Shown piece after piece: positions 1 through 6,544 of a DNA stretch of 18,900 bases. A model generated the notes under the pieces. That model had not been told where the DNA came from. It did no database searches and worked only from the letters and a program-made list of their open reading frames with translations. Source of the DNA: Porticoccaceae bacterium UBA2002. GTDB taxonomy: Bacteria > Pseudomonadota > Gammaproteobacteria > Pseudomonadales > Porticoccaceae. Location of the stretch: assembly GCA_002334915.1 (NCBI GenBank), contig DDCQ01000089.1, positions 1 to 18,900 of the forward strand. The letters run 5' to 3'. A program made the position numbers and the translations under genes. Every line of letters begins with the position of its first letter. Position 1 is the stretch's first letter.

Positions 1-328
1 AGGCGATGGTGGCAATGAAATAGGTATGGGCAATGTTATAGATAGCCTGGCCAATTTGAATATCAGGCCCTCAATCACCTGCTGCGACGAACTGGTGATT
101 GCCGATGTATCCAACTGGGCCGCTCACGGTTTAATCGCCATGCTGTCCTATGCCCGCGGCGAAGATATGCTAGCGGGCTGGCGTAATATTGAAGTGCTAA
201 GTTATCTAAGCGCCCATGGCAGCGTCGATGGAGTCAGCCGGAAAAACACATTAACCGAAGATGGTCTGGGTTCAGAATTAACTGAACAGCTAATCCTAAA
301 CCTAAGAAAAATTGGCGGTTTTTACTAA
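1..328 (+). CDS. D-glutamate cyclase-like protein (DUF4392), C-terminal part only
   Basis: This is the 3' end of a gene that starts before the window. Reading from base 2, the frame opens with GDGGNEIGMGNV. That glycine-rich motif, followed by a conserved SNW about 25 residues later, is typical of the DUF4392 / D-glutamate cyclase C-terminal domain. The family, characterised in the mitochondrial protein DGLUCY, converts D-glutamate to 5-oxo-D-proline. The tail segment DGVSRKNTLTEDGLG resembles the usual family C-terminus, so the TAA at 326-328 is probably the true end. The methionine at base 26 lies inside the motif and is not a start. The next two plus-strand genes are a D-amino acid aminotransferase and an alanine racemase, which supports a role in D-amino-acid metabolism. 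The family call is from motif memory and the reaction is inferred. Bacterial members have been studied little. Confidence 0.72.
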   Translation, partial: GDGGNEIGMGNVIDSLANLNIRPSITCCDELVIADVSNWAAHGLIAMLSYARGEDMLAGWRNIEVLSYLSAHGSVDGVSRKNTLTEDGLGSELTEQLILNLRKIGGFY

Positions 329-494
329 CTGGAAAAAGTTTTACTGCAATTAGGCATACCCGTAAGAGTTATTGCTAAAGCCGGCAATATCTAACAGACT
401 TTTCGACATATTCGACTTTGCGCACAACTGGCCTCACTGATACCATTTTTACGCAATCAGAATGATAAAAAACACAGAGCATTAGGGCCCAACT

Positions 495-1352
495 ATGAGT
501 ATCGCGTATTTAGATGGCAGCTATCTCCCCCTAGAGGAAGCCAGAATATCCCCCATGGATAGAGGCTTTCTGTTTGGCGACGGCATCTACGAAGTGGTGC
601 CCTCCTACGCCGGCAAAATGGTTGGCTTTGCCCCCCATATAGCGCGCATGCACAGCGGCCTGGCCGCAGTGGGTATTAAACTCGACTGGTCCGAGCAACA
701 GTGGGCCGATCTGTGCGATACATTAATTGCCGAAAATGGCTCGGGCAATCTGGGCATTTACCTGCATGTCAGCCGCGGCGCCGACACCAAGCGCTTCCAT
801 GCCTTTCCCGAAGCAGTCAGCCCCACAGTATTTGCCTTTGCCTTTGAAATTGCCCCGCCACCTGTGGCAGATAAAGCGCTGGCCAAGCCCTATAAAGTTA
901 CCAGCACCCAGGATCTGCGCTGGGACCGCTGCCAAATCAAATCCACAGCCCTGCTGGGCAATGTGCTGCACTTTCAACAGGGCCATGAAAACGGCCATGG
1001 CGAAACTCTGCTCTATAATGCTAACAATGAATTAACCGAAGCCAGCGCCTGCAATGCCTTTATTGTTAAAGACAATGTGGTAATAACCCCGCTGCTGGAC
1101 AACCAAAAACTGGCCGGCATTACCCGTCATATAGTGCTGGGTACCTTAAAAAACGACGGCAATATTGCCGTTGAAGAGCGAGTGGTCACCATGGACGAGG
1201 TGCGCAATGCCGACGAGGTGTGGATTACCAGCTCGTCCAAAGAGATTTCCCCGGTAATAGAGATAGATGGCGTACCAGTGGGCGATGGCCAAGTGGGCGA
1301 TATGTGGCTGCGCGCTCAGGCTCTGTATAGCGCCGGCAAGTTCGATTACTAA
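495..1352 (+). CDS. dat: D-amino acid aminotransferase (class IV, PLP-dependent)
   Basis: Fold-type IV PLP aminotransferase, 285 aa, the usual family length. It is expected to exchange the amino group between D-alanine (or another D-amino acid) and 2-oxoglutarate, giving D-glutamate and pyruvate in the cytoplasm. The N-terminal block has DRGFLFGDGIYEVV (residues 22-35). The PLP lysine is K149 in CQIKSTALLGNVL. The cofactor-phosphate segments are LTEASACNAFIV (180-191) and LAGITR (206-211). R100 and H102 in KRFHAF resemble the carboxylate-binding Arg/His of D-amino acid rather than branched-chain enzymes, so I prefer Dat over IlvE or 4-amino-4-deoxychorismate lyase. An AGGG at 484-487, seven bases before the ATG, supports the start. 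The alanine racemase begins 17 bases after the stop, so the two are probably co-transcribed. Confidence 0.88.
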   Translation: MSIAYLDGSYLPLEEARISPMDRGFLFGDGIYEVVPSYAGKMVGFAPHIARMHSGLAAVGIKLDWSEQQWADLCDTLIAENGSGNLGIYLHVSRGADTKRFHAFPEAVSPTVFAFAFEIAPPPVADKALAKPYKVTSTQDLRWDRCQIKSTALLGNVLHFQQGHENGHGETLLYNANNELTEASACNAFIVKDNVVITPLLDNQKLAGITRHIVLGTLKNDGNIAVEERVVTMDEVRNADEVWITSSSKEISPVIEIDGVPVGDGQVGDMWLRAQALYSAGKFDY

Positions 1353-1369
1353 GTAGGCAAAACGGAATT

Positions 1370-2458
1370 ATGTCTCGACCAACAATAGCAAAAATTGACC
1401 TGGATGCACTGCGCCATAACTATGGTCTGGCAGAGTCGTTGGCACCTGGTTCTCAGACCATACCCATGGTCAAAGCCAATGCCTATGGCCACGGCGCTAT
1501 AGAGATAGCCAACGCACTGGCCTCCATGGCCCCAGCCTTTGGTGTGGCCTGTATCGAAGAAGCTATAGCTCTGCGCGACGCCAATATCAGCCAGCCTATT
1601 CTGTTGCTGGAAGGCACATTTACCGCCGACGAAGTGGTGCAGGCCGAGCACTATAATCTGTGGCTTATGGTAGAAAACCAGCCCCAGCTAGACGCCATAC
1701 TGGCCGCCGATCTCAGCCACCAAATCAAGGTTTGGCTAGGGGTGGACACCGGCATGCACCGACTGGGCTTTCAGCCCAAAGATCTGGCAGCGGCCTACAG
1801 CACCCTTAAAGAAAGCCGCAATGTGCACAATGAGATAGTGGTGACCTCGCACTTTGCCTGTGCCGACGACCTTAATAGCCAGGCCACCAACAAACAGATA
1901 GCCACTTTTGACCAGCACCTGCCCAGTGATAGCGACCAGGCACTGCCTCTGACCAGCCTGGCCAACTCCGCCGCCATACTGGCCTGGCCCGCCGCCCAGC
2001 GCGACTGGCAGCGCCCCGGCTATATGCTCTATGGCAACTCACCCTTTGCCCAACCCCAGGCCAATGCCGATCAGTTGCGGCCCGTAATGTCCTTTGAATC
2101 CGCGGTTATCTCGGTGCGCGAGATCGCCGCCGGCGAGTCGGTAGGCTACGGCGCCACCTGGACCGCCGAGCACCCATCACGCATTGCCACAGTGGCCGTA
2201 GGCTATGGCGATGGCTATCCGCGCCATGCTCCCAATGGCACACCGGTACTTATTAACGGAGTGCGATGCCCGCTAGTGGGCCGGGTATCTATGGATATGA
2301 TTACTGTGGATGTGACTGACATACAAGCCAGTATTGGCGATAAAGCCATACTCTGGGGCCCGGCACTGCCAGTGAATGAAGTGGCGGCTGTCTGCAATAC
2401 CATTGGCTATGAGCTACTAACCAGAATGCCAGCCCGAGTCCCAAGAGCCTACCTATAA
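1370..2458 (+). CDS. alr: Alanine racemase
   Basis: PLP-dependent alanine racemase, 362 aa, full family length. It interconverts L- and D-alanine, supplying D-Ala for peptidoglycan and, here, a substrate for the adjacent aminotransferase. The TIM-barrel domain carries the PLP lysine K35 in MVKANAYGHG. The C-terminal beta domain carries the catalytic tyrosine Y260 in SVGYGATW, followed by VAVGYGDGYPR and GRVSMDM. The DTGMHRLGF segment at 126-134 is intact. However, residue 124, two before D126, is glycine (WLGVDTG), where most family members have the lysine that becomes carbamylated and stabilises the active-site arginine. E. coli reads MK.DTGMHRLG at this place. The residue is clear in the DNA (GGG at 1739-1741). 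The enzyme may still be active. It could equally be the catabolic DadX-type paralogue, which cannot be told apart from sequence alone. Confidence 0.92.
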   Translation: MSRPTIAKIDLDALRHNYGLAESLAPGSQTIPMVKANAYGHGAIEIANALASMAPAFGVACIEEAIALRDANISQPILLLEGTFTADEVVQAEHYNLWLMVENQPQLDAILAADLSHQIKVWLGVDTGMHRLGFQPKDLAAAYSTLKESRNVHNEIVVTSHFACADDLNSQATNKQIATFDQHLPSDSDQALPLTSLANSAAILAWPAAQRDWQRPGYMLYGNSPFAQPQANADQLRPVMSFESAVISVREIAAGESVGYGATWTAEHPSRIATVAVGYGDGYPRHAPNGTPVLINGVRCPLVGRVSMDMITVDVTDIQASIGDKAILWGPALPVNEVAAVCNTIGYELLTRMPARVPRAYL

Positions 2459-2476
2459 AACCGGCGTTACCCCAGT

Positions 2477-2514
2477 GAAGGAACCTCACCTCTGCGAAGG
2501 AACCTCACCTCTGC
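2477..2514. repeat. Perfect 19-bp tandem duplication
   Basis: Two back-to-back copies of GAAGGAACCTCACCTCTGC lie at 2477-2495 and 2496-2514, just after alr. They are identical and directly adjacent. This looks like a recent slippage or duplication event at the junction between alr and the decayed coding fragment that follows. Confidence 0.9.
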
Positions 2515-2522
2515 CACGGGGG

Positions 2523-2651
2523 CGCGAAAAGCGAATTCTTGGGGAGGTATTGGATGCCTTTGCTGGCTGGCATGATCTGGCTAAAGAGCTGGATATTCCC
2601 CAGCGTTTAATTGCCCATGTGGGCAGTACATTGCGGATGCAGTGGGTTTAG
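2523..2651 (+). pseudogene. Decayed coding remnant, possibly the C-terminus of a HipA-like kinase toxin
   Basis: There is no start codon and no room for a gene here. One frame nevertheless reads a convincing protein tail of about 40 residues: RILGEVLDAFAGW, then HDLAKELDIP and QRLIAHVGSTLR, ending at TAG 2649-2651. The pattern (alternating hydrophobics, a W followed by an A..LGIP-type turn, then I..I...LR) resembles the C-terminal helices of HipA-family toxins. This identification is from memory of the family pattern and is weak. The frame runs open back through the 19-bp tandem repeat, where it no longer looks like protein. If real, this is the residue of a deleted toxin gene. It lies in the spacer between the convergent alr and recQ genes. 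Confidence 0.35.
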
Positions 2652-2688
2652 TTATTGGGGAATTACTATTCTGAGCCTGAAACACAAT

Positions 2689-2781
2689 GTCATCCTGAAT
2701 CAACCAAAAAAGGGCTGGAATCTATTTGCTATGGGTAGATACCAGCCTGCGCTGGTATGACGCTCCTGCGCTGGGGTGACG
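2689..2781. repeat. REP/MITE-like palindromic repeat element
   Basis: The core is a perfect stem ATACCAGC (2739-2746) / GCTGGTAT (2751-2758) with the loop CTGC. A 17-bp near-repeat follows: CCTGCGCTGGTATGACG at 2746-2762 and CCTGCGCTGGGGTGACG at 2765-2781. At the other side GTCAT (2689-2693) is the inverted counterpart of ATGAC (2757-2761). The layout (GTCATCC... GGGTAGATACC-palindrome-ATGACG) resembles dispersed elements common between convergent genes in proteobacteria. There is no U-rich tract after the stem, so it is a poor rho-independent terminator, though it could protect or end the recQ or alr transcripts. Apart from the tandem duplication, the HipA-like remnant and this element, I see nothing else in the spacer 2459-2791. 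Confidence 0.55.
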
Positions 2782-2791
2782 GAGCTGGTGG

Positions 2792-4606
2792 TTAACTGGC
2801 CTCCGCATAACGGCGAAGAATATCCAAAAAGTCACCGCCGTATTTTTCCAGCTTGCTGTCCCCTACTCCGTTAATACGCAGCATCTCACTGGGCGAGGTG
2901 GGCATGGTGTCGAGCATCTCTTTGAGGGTGGCGTCGTGGAAGATTACGTAGGGTGGTACATTGTGCTCTTCAGCCAGAAATTTTCTGCATTCTCGCAGCT
3001 CATCCCACAACTCTTGGTCCTCGGGCAGTATCTGGGCTTTTCTGGCGGATTTTGAGCCTGATTTTTTAGCATTGGGTGCTTTGATTTCTTCAATGCGCAG
3101 AAACAATGCTTGTTCGCCTTTTAGTACCGGCCTGCTTTCATCTGTTAGTTGCAGTGCGCTGTAGCCTTCAATATCAACGCGCAGTAAACCACGCACGACC
3201 AGCTGTCTGATTACTGAGCGCCACTGGGCTTCGTGAATATCAGTGCCTATGCCGAAGGTGCTTAGTTGCTGATGCTGGTGCTGCAACACTTTGTCTGTTT
3301 CTTTGCCCTGCAGTACATCCATCACATGCATGGCGCCAAAGCGCTGGCCGGTGCGGTAGATGCAGGACAGTAGCTTCTGGGCGGCTTCGGTGGCGTCCCA
3401 GGTTTGTGGCGGGATCTGGCAGTTATCGCAGTTGCCGCACTGATCTGGGGCCTGGTCGGCAAAGTAGTTGAGCAGTACTTTGCGGCGGCAGCTGGTGACT
3501 TCGCAGAGGCCGAGCATGGCGTCCAGCTTGTGGCGCTCGGTGCGTTTAAACTGTTCGGTGCCGTCGGAGTTTTGTGCCATTTGCTGCAGGCGCACCACAT
3601 CTTGCAGGCCGTAGATCATCCAGGCATCTGCGGGCTGGCCATCGCGGCCGGCGCGGCCGGTTTCCTGATAATAGGCTTCGATGCTTTTGGGCAGATCCAG
3701 ATGGGCGACAAAGCGCACATCTGGTTTATCTATACCCATGCCAAAGGCGATGGTGGCGACAATAATCACGCCATCTTCGCGCAGAAACCGCTGTTGATGG
3801 GTTTGCCGCAGTTGCGCTGGCAGGCCTGCATGATAGGGCAAGGCGGTAAAGCCCTGCTGGGTTAACCAGGCGGCGGTATCCTCGACCTTTTTGCGGGACA
3901 GGCAGTAGACTATGCCGGCTTCGCTGGTGCGCTGCTTTAAAAAGTCCAGCAGCTGTTTTTTGGCGGTGGTTTTATTGGCGATGGCGTAGCGAATATTGGG
4001 GCGATCAAAACCGCTGATATAGGACTCTGCGTTGTCCAGGGACAGGCGCTGCACAATCTCCTTGCGGGTGCGCATATCGGCGGTGGCGGTCAGGGCAATC
4101 CGCGGTACCGCGGGGAAGCGCTCTTGCAATAGACTTAGGGACAGATAATCGGAGCGAAAATCATGGCCCCACTGGGATACGCAGTGGGCTTCATCAATGG
4201 CAAACAGTGCCAGTTGGCAGCGGCTGAGCAGATCCAGGGTGTAACTCTGGATCAGGCGCTCTGGTGCTATATAAAGCAGATCCAACTGCCCTGCCAGCAA
4301 CTGCTGTTCAATACTATTCTGCTGGCTGTGGTCGAGGCTGGAGTTTAGAAACGCTGCCTTTACACCCAGCTGCTGCATGGCATCTACCTGGTCCTGCATC
4401 AGGGCGATCAGCGGCGAGATAATCACCCCAACACCATCCCGCATTAATGATGGAATCTGATAGCAAAGGGATTTACCACCCCCGGTGGGCATTAGTACCA
4501 GGGCATTATTGCCGGCACTGACAGTCTCGATTATCTCTGCCTGGTGGCCACGAAAACTATCGTAGCCATACAGGCTATGGAGAATATCTAGTGCATTTTG
4601 TGACAT
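2792..4606 (-). CDS. recQ: ATP-dependent DNA helicase RecQ
   Basis: Superfamily 2 3'-5' DNA helicase, 604 aa, the normal bacterial RecQ length. It acts in RecF-pathway recombination and repair of stalled forks. Motif I is TGGGKS (41-46), the DEAH box is at 138-141 followed by the RecQ aromatic loop CVSQWGHDF, and motif VI is [10 protein letters not shown] (314-323). The RQC zinc cluster has all four cysteines: C373, C390, C393 and C396 (SCRRK ... CGNCDNC). A winged-helix region follows. The last ~75 residues form an HRDC domain ([21 protein letters not shown]). The start ATG is 36 bases after the stop of an upstream antitoxin gene on the same strand, so some read-through from the toxin-antitoxin promoter is possible. 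The gene converges on alr. Confidence 0.97.
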   Translation of the reverse strand: MSQNALDILHSLYGYDSFRGHQAEIIETVSAGNNALVLMPTGGGKSLCYQIPSLMRDGVGVIISPLIALMQDQVDAMQQLGVKAAFLNSSLDHSQQNSIEQQLLAGQLDLLYIAPERLIQSYTLDLLSRCQLALFAIDEAHCVSQWGHDFRSDYLSLSLLQERFPAVPRIALTATADMRTRKEIVQRLSLDNAESYISGFDRPNIRYAIANKTTAKKQLLDFLKQRTSEAGIVYCLSRKKVEDTAAWLTQQGFTALPYHAGLPAQLRQTHQQRFLREDGVIIVATIAFGMGIDKPDVRFVAHLDLPKSIEAYYQETGRAGRDGQPADAWMIYGLQDVVRLQQMAQNSDGTEQFKRTERHKLDAMLGLCEVTSCRRKVLLNYFADQAPDQCGNCDNCQIPPQTWDATEAAQKLLSCIYRTGQRFGAMHVMDVLQGKETDKVLQHQHQQLSTFGIGTDIHEAQWRSVIRQLVVRGLLRVDIEGYSALQLTDESRPVLKGEQALFLRIEEIKAPNAKKSGSKSARKAQILPEDQELWDELRECRKFLAEEHNVPPYVIFHDATLKEMLDTMPTSPSEMLRINGVGDSKLEKYGGDFLDILRRYAEAS

Positions 4607-4642
4607 AGGGTTCCGACTATTAATTGAGTTTGGACTGGCGTG

Positions 4643-4957
4643 TTAGGGCGCGATAGTTATTTTTTCTGGGGTTAATCTATAACCCAGTGCACCCATAATG
4701 GCGTTAACATTATCCAGGCGCGGATTACCTTTATTTGACAGTGCTTTTTGCAGGCCCTGGCGAGTCATACCGGTTTGCTTGGCCAACTGGGTAATACCTT
4801 TCACCTTGGCAATCACCCGTAGCGATGCAAGCAAGGCCGCTGAGTCACCATCGCTAGCATATTGTGAAAATATTTCTGCTACGTAGCTATCGATCTCTTC
4901 GGGATGATCGCGAAAATAGCTCTCTTCCAGATTATCTAAGGTTCTGTATTTATTCAT
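4643..4957 (-). CDS. higA: HigA-type antitoxin (XRE helix-turn-helix)
   Basis: 104-aa DNA-binding protein matching the 'addiction module antidote' group that partners Gp49/HigB-like toxins. The N-terminal ~45 residues are acidic (EESYFRDHPEEIDSY) and likely bind the toxin. A helix-turn-helix lies at about residues 55-80 (ITQLAKQTGMTRQGLQKALS) and is followed by the family's NPRLDNV and ALGY segment. The start overlaps the toxin's stop by 8 bases (4950-4957), indicating translational coupling. Toxin-first order is typical of HigBA loci. It probably represses the pair by binding the palindrome at 5312-5327. The gene symbol denotes the family type; orthology to E. coli higA is not claimed. Confidence 0.85.
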   Translation of the reverse strand: MNKYRTLDNLEESYFRDHPEEIDSYVAEIFSQYASDGDSAALLASLRVIAKVKGITQLAKQTGMTRQGLQKALSNKGNPRLDNVNAIMGALGYRLTPEKITIAP

Positions 4958-5288
4958 TAGCCTGATACTCCTGCCAATAACCTATGGCGGTGACAATATC
5001 CTTTTTCTGCGTCGCTTTACTGCCGCCTGTCAGCAACAAAATAATGCTCTGCTGATCCTCTGCAAAGTAAACCCGATAGCCTGAGCCAAAGAAGAGTCTC
5101 AACTCGAAGATACCGCACTGAAGGTACTTGCAGTCGCCATAATGGCCCTGCTCAAGTCGGCGTAACCTCGCCAGTACCCGGCGACGCACCACAGCATCTC
5201 GCAACTTTAACAGCCAATCCGAAAACGGCTCATCGCCATTTTGCTTGCTGTAAACAATAACCGTCCTCGGTTGAATTGATTGGCCCAT
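4950..5288 (-). CDS. higB: RelE/HigB-family (Gp49-like) mRNA interferase toxin
   Basis: 112-aa basic protein of the phage-derived Gp49-like / HigB toxin family, small RelE-fold ribonucleases that cut mRNA at the ribosome. Diagnostic segments are FSDWLLKLRDA (22-32), the basic run VVRRRVLARLRRLEQG (33-48), ELRLFFGSGYRVYF (62-75) and LLLTGGSKATQKKDI (84-98). The ELR...GYRVYF and GGSK blocks are the usual family signatures. The protein has about eight more N-terminal residues than many relatives. GAGG at 5294-5297, five bases before this ATG, is a good ribosome site, and no other in-frame ATG, GTG or TTG lies close downstream. The predicted transcription start falls on or next to this site, so the message may have almost no leader. 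It overlaps the antitoxin gene by 8 bases. Confidence 0.85.
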   Translation of the reverse strand: MGQSIQPRTVIVYSKQNGDEPFSDWLLKLRDAVVRRRVLARLRRLEQGHYGDCKYLQCGIFELRLFFGSGYRVYFAEDQQSIILLLTGGSKATQKKDIVTAIGYWQEYQANE

Positions 5289-5300
5289 CCTTGCCTCGCT

Positions 5301-5329
5301 AATATACCTAAGCCAACTATAGTTGGCAA
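5301..5329 (-). promoter_or_regulatory. Toxin-antitoxin promoter overlapping a perfect 16-bp palindromic operator
   Basis: On the minus strand TTGCCA (5324-5329) and TATATT (5301-5306) are separated by exactly 17 bases, a near-consensus sigma-70 promoter. The perfect palindrome GCCAACTATAGTTGGC (5312-5327) fills the spacer and part of the -35 box. A bound HTH antitoxin would block RNA polymerase, the standard autoregulation of such loci. The predicted start of transcription is about 5294, only some six bases before the toxin ATG. Confidence 0.72.
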
Positions 5330-5423
5330 TAAGGCATGTTTAGTATTGTGGCAAAAATAATAAATAACAGGGCTATGGATAACTGCGAGGGAAATCACTG
5401 TTGGGGGGTAAAGCGGAGAAATT

Positions 5424-5909
5424 TTACAGCTGCCACTCGGTGCGGCCTGCGAAGCTGTCGCCATTATTGGTGAAACGAACGAAGGCAGGAGTCACCCGAT
5501 AAAAATGACTGCGGCCAAAGGCGGCCCCTATTAGTTTTTCTTGCTCGGTCTGGGGGCTGTCGATAAGGCCGGCAATTTCCGGGTAGCGGGCAAAGTACGC
5601 CTCGGCAATGGCTGCCCTCTCCTCTTCGGCGACCTGCGCTATGGTGCCATGAATCTGGGCGCCGCAAATAGATTGCCAGTTGCCGTCGTAGTCGGAGTAG
5701 ATGGAGACTGCGGCGGCGCCATCTATGGGTAGGCTTTTAATATGGCGGCTATTGGCGGAGGATAAAAAATACAGGGCAAAGGGCTCGGTGTTGAGGTCTG
5801 CCACATAGAGTACCGGGGCTGACCAGGGGCCGCAGGCATCGCCTGTGGCTATGGTGAGTACAGACTCGGCCTGCAAAAATGCCTTGAGCTGGGTCTGGTC
5901 TTTAGACAT
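5424..5909 (-). CDS. Pyridoxamine 5'-phosphate oxidase-fold protein (YhbP-like)
   Basis: 161-aa protein of the split-barrel flavin-binding fold. Residues 14-40 (ESVLTIATGDACGPWSAPVLY) and 48-60 (LYFLSSANSRHIK) match the first strands and the SxxSRH flavin/phosphate loop of PNPOx-like proteins. GAQIHGTI (73-90 region) and a C-terminal FYRVTPAFVRFTNN follow. The short length and the R-H motif resemble E. coli YhbP rather than PdxH, so I do not call it vitamin B6 oxidase. Its ATG overlaps the ubiX stop by 8 bases (ATGTCTAA), so it is translated by coupling to ubiX. This suggests a flavin-related role, but the substrate is unknown. No gene lies in the 135 bases between it and the toxin promoter region. 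Confidence 0.7.
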   Translation of the reverse strand: MSKDQTQLKAFLQAESVLTIATGDACGPWSAPVLYVADLNTEPFALYFLSSANSRHIKSLPIDGAAAVSIYSDYDGNWQSICGAQIHGTIAQVAEEERAAIAEAYFARYPEIAGLIDSPQTEQEKLIGAAFGRSHFYRVTPAFVRFTNNGDSFAGRTEWQL

Positions 5910-6465
5910 TGCCCTGCCAGCGTTTTAGGCTGTCGGATTCTATATCGAACAGGTCGAGTATGCGGGCTACTGAATGGTTAACTATATCGTCAATGGTTTT
6001 GGGGTTGGTATAGAACGCCGGTGATGGCGGGCAGAGTATGGCGCCTATTTGGCTGGCTTTGAGCATTAGCTCGCAGTGGCCTGTGTGCAGTGGCGACTCG
6101 CGGGGCACTATTACCAGTTTGCGGCGCTCTTTTAACACCACATCGGCGGCGCGCACAATAAGGTTGTCGGCATAGGAGTTGGCGATACCGGAGAGGGTTT
6201 TCATGGAACAGGGGGCGACAATCATACCAGCGGTTTTAAAGGAGCCGCTGGCGATGCTGGCGCCTATGTTTTTATTGTTGTGTACTACATCGGCCAGGGC
6301 TTCGACATCTTCGACTTTCCAGTCGGTCTCTATGCCTATATTCATGCGCGCGGCGCTGCTGAGAATTAGATGGGTCTCTACACCCTCACAGGCGGCCAGC
6401 ATTTCGAGCATACGTATGCCGTAGATAACGCCGCTGGAGCCAGAGATGCCGATAATAAGTCGCAT
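5902..6465 (-). CDS. ubiX: Flavin prenyltransferase UbiX
   Basis: 187-aa flavoprotein. It joins dimethylallyl phosphate to FMN to make prenylated FMN, the cofactor of UbiD-type decarboxylases in ubiquinone synthesis. The FMN-binding start GISGSSGVIYGIRML (6-20), the APCSMKTLSGIA segment (84-95), VPRESPL (120-126) and PPSPAFYTNP with DDIVNH..ARILDLF at the C-terminus are all as in E. coli and Pseudomonas UbiX, and the length is normal. The first gene of a two-gene unit, it overlaps the downstream PNPOx-fold gene by 8 bases. ubiD is not in this window, as is common since the two are often unlinked. A near-palindrome, GCTAAT-A-ATTAGC, lies at 6482-6494 upstream of the start. Confidence 0.95.
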   Translation of the reverse strand: MRLIIGISGSSGVIYGIRMLEMLAACEGVETHLILSSAARMNIGIETDWKVEDVEALADVVHNNKNIGASIASGSFKTAGMIVAPCSMKTLSGIANSYADNLIVRAADVVLKERRKLVIVPRESPLHTGHCELMLKASQIGAILCPPSPAFYTNPKTIDDIVNHSVARILDLFDIESDSLKRWQGNV

Positions 6466-6544
6466 AGTAAGTGCCTGTGTTGCTAATAATTAGCCAGGCA
6501 TTATTCTGCCCTGTTTGCCTGCTCAATAACAGCCACAAATGGTT

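Noticed and set aside
2477..2514. CRISPR-like array
   Set aside because: Only two copies, directly adjacent with no spacer, and no cas genes.
2739..2758. Perfect stem-loop as a rho-independent terminator for recQ or alr
   Set aside because: No run of T follows the stem on either strand. It fits a REP-type repeat better.
3404..3865. 153-codon open frame antisense to recQ
   Set aside because: Fully inside an intact, motif-complete recQ. Gly/Ala-rich and low complexity, so a shadow.
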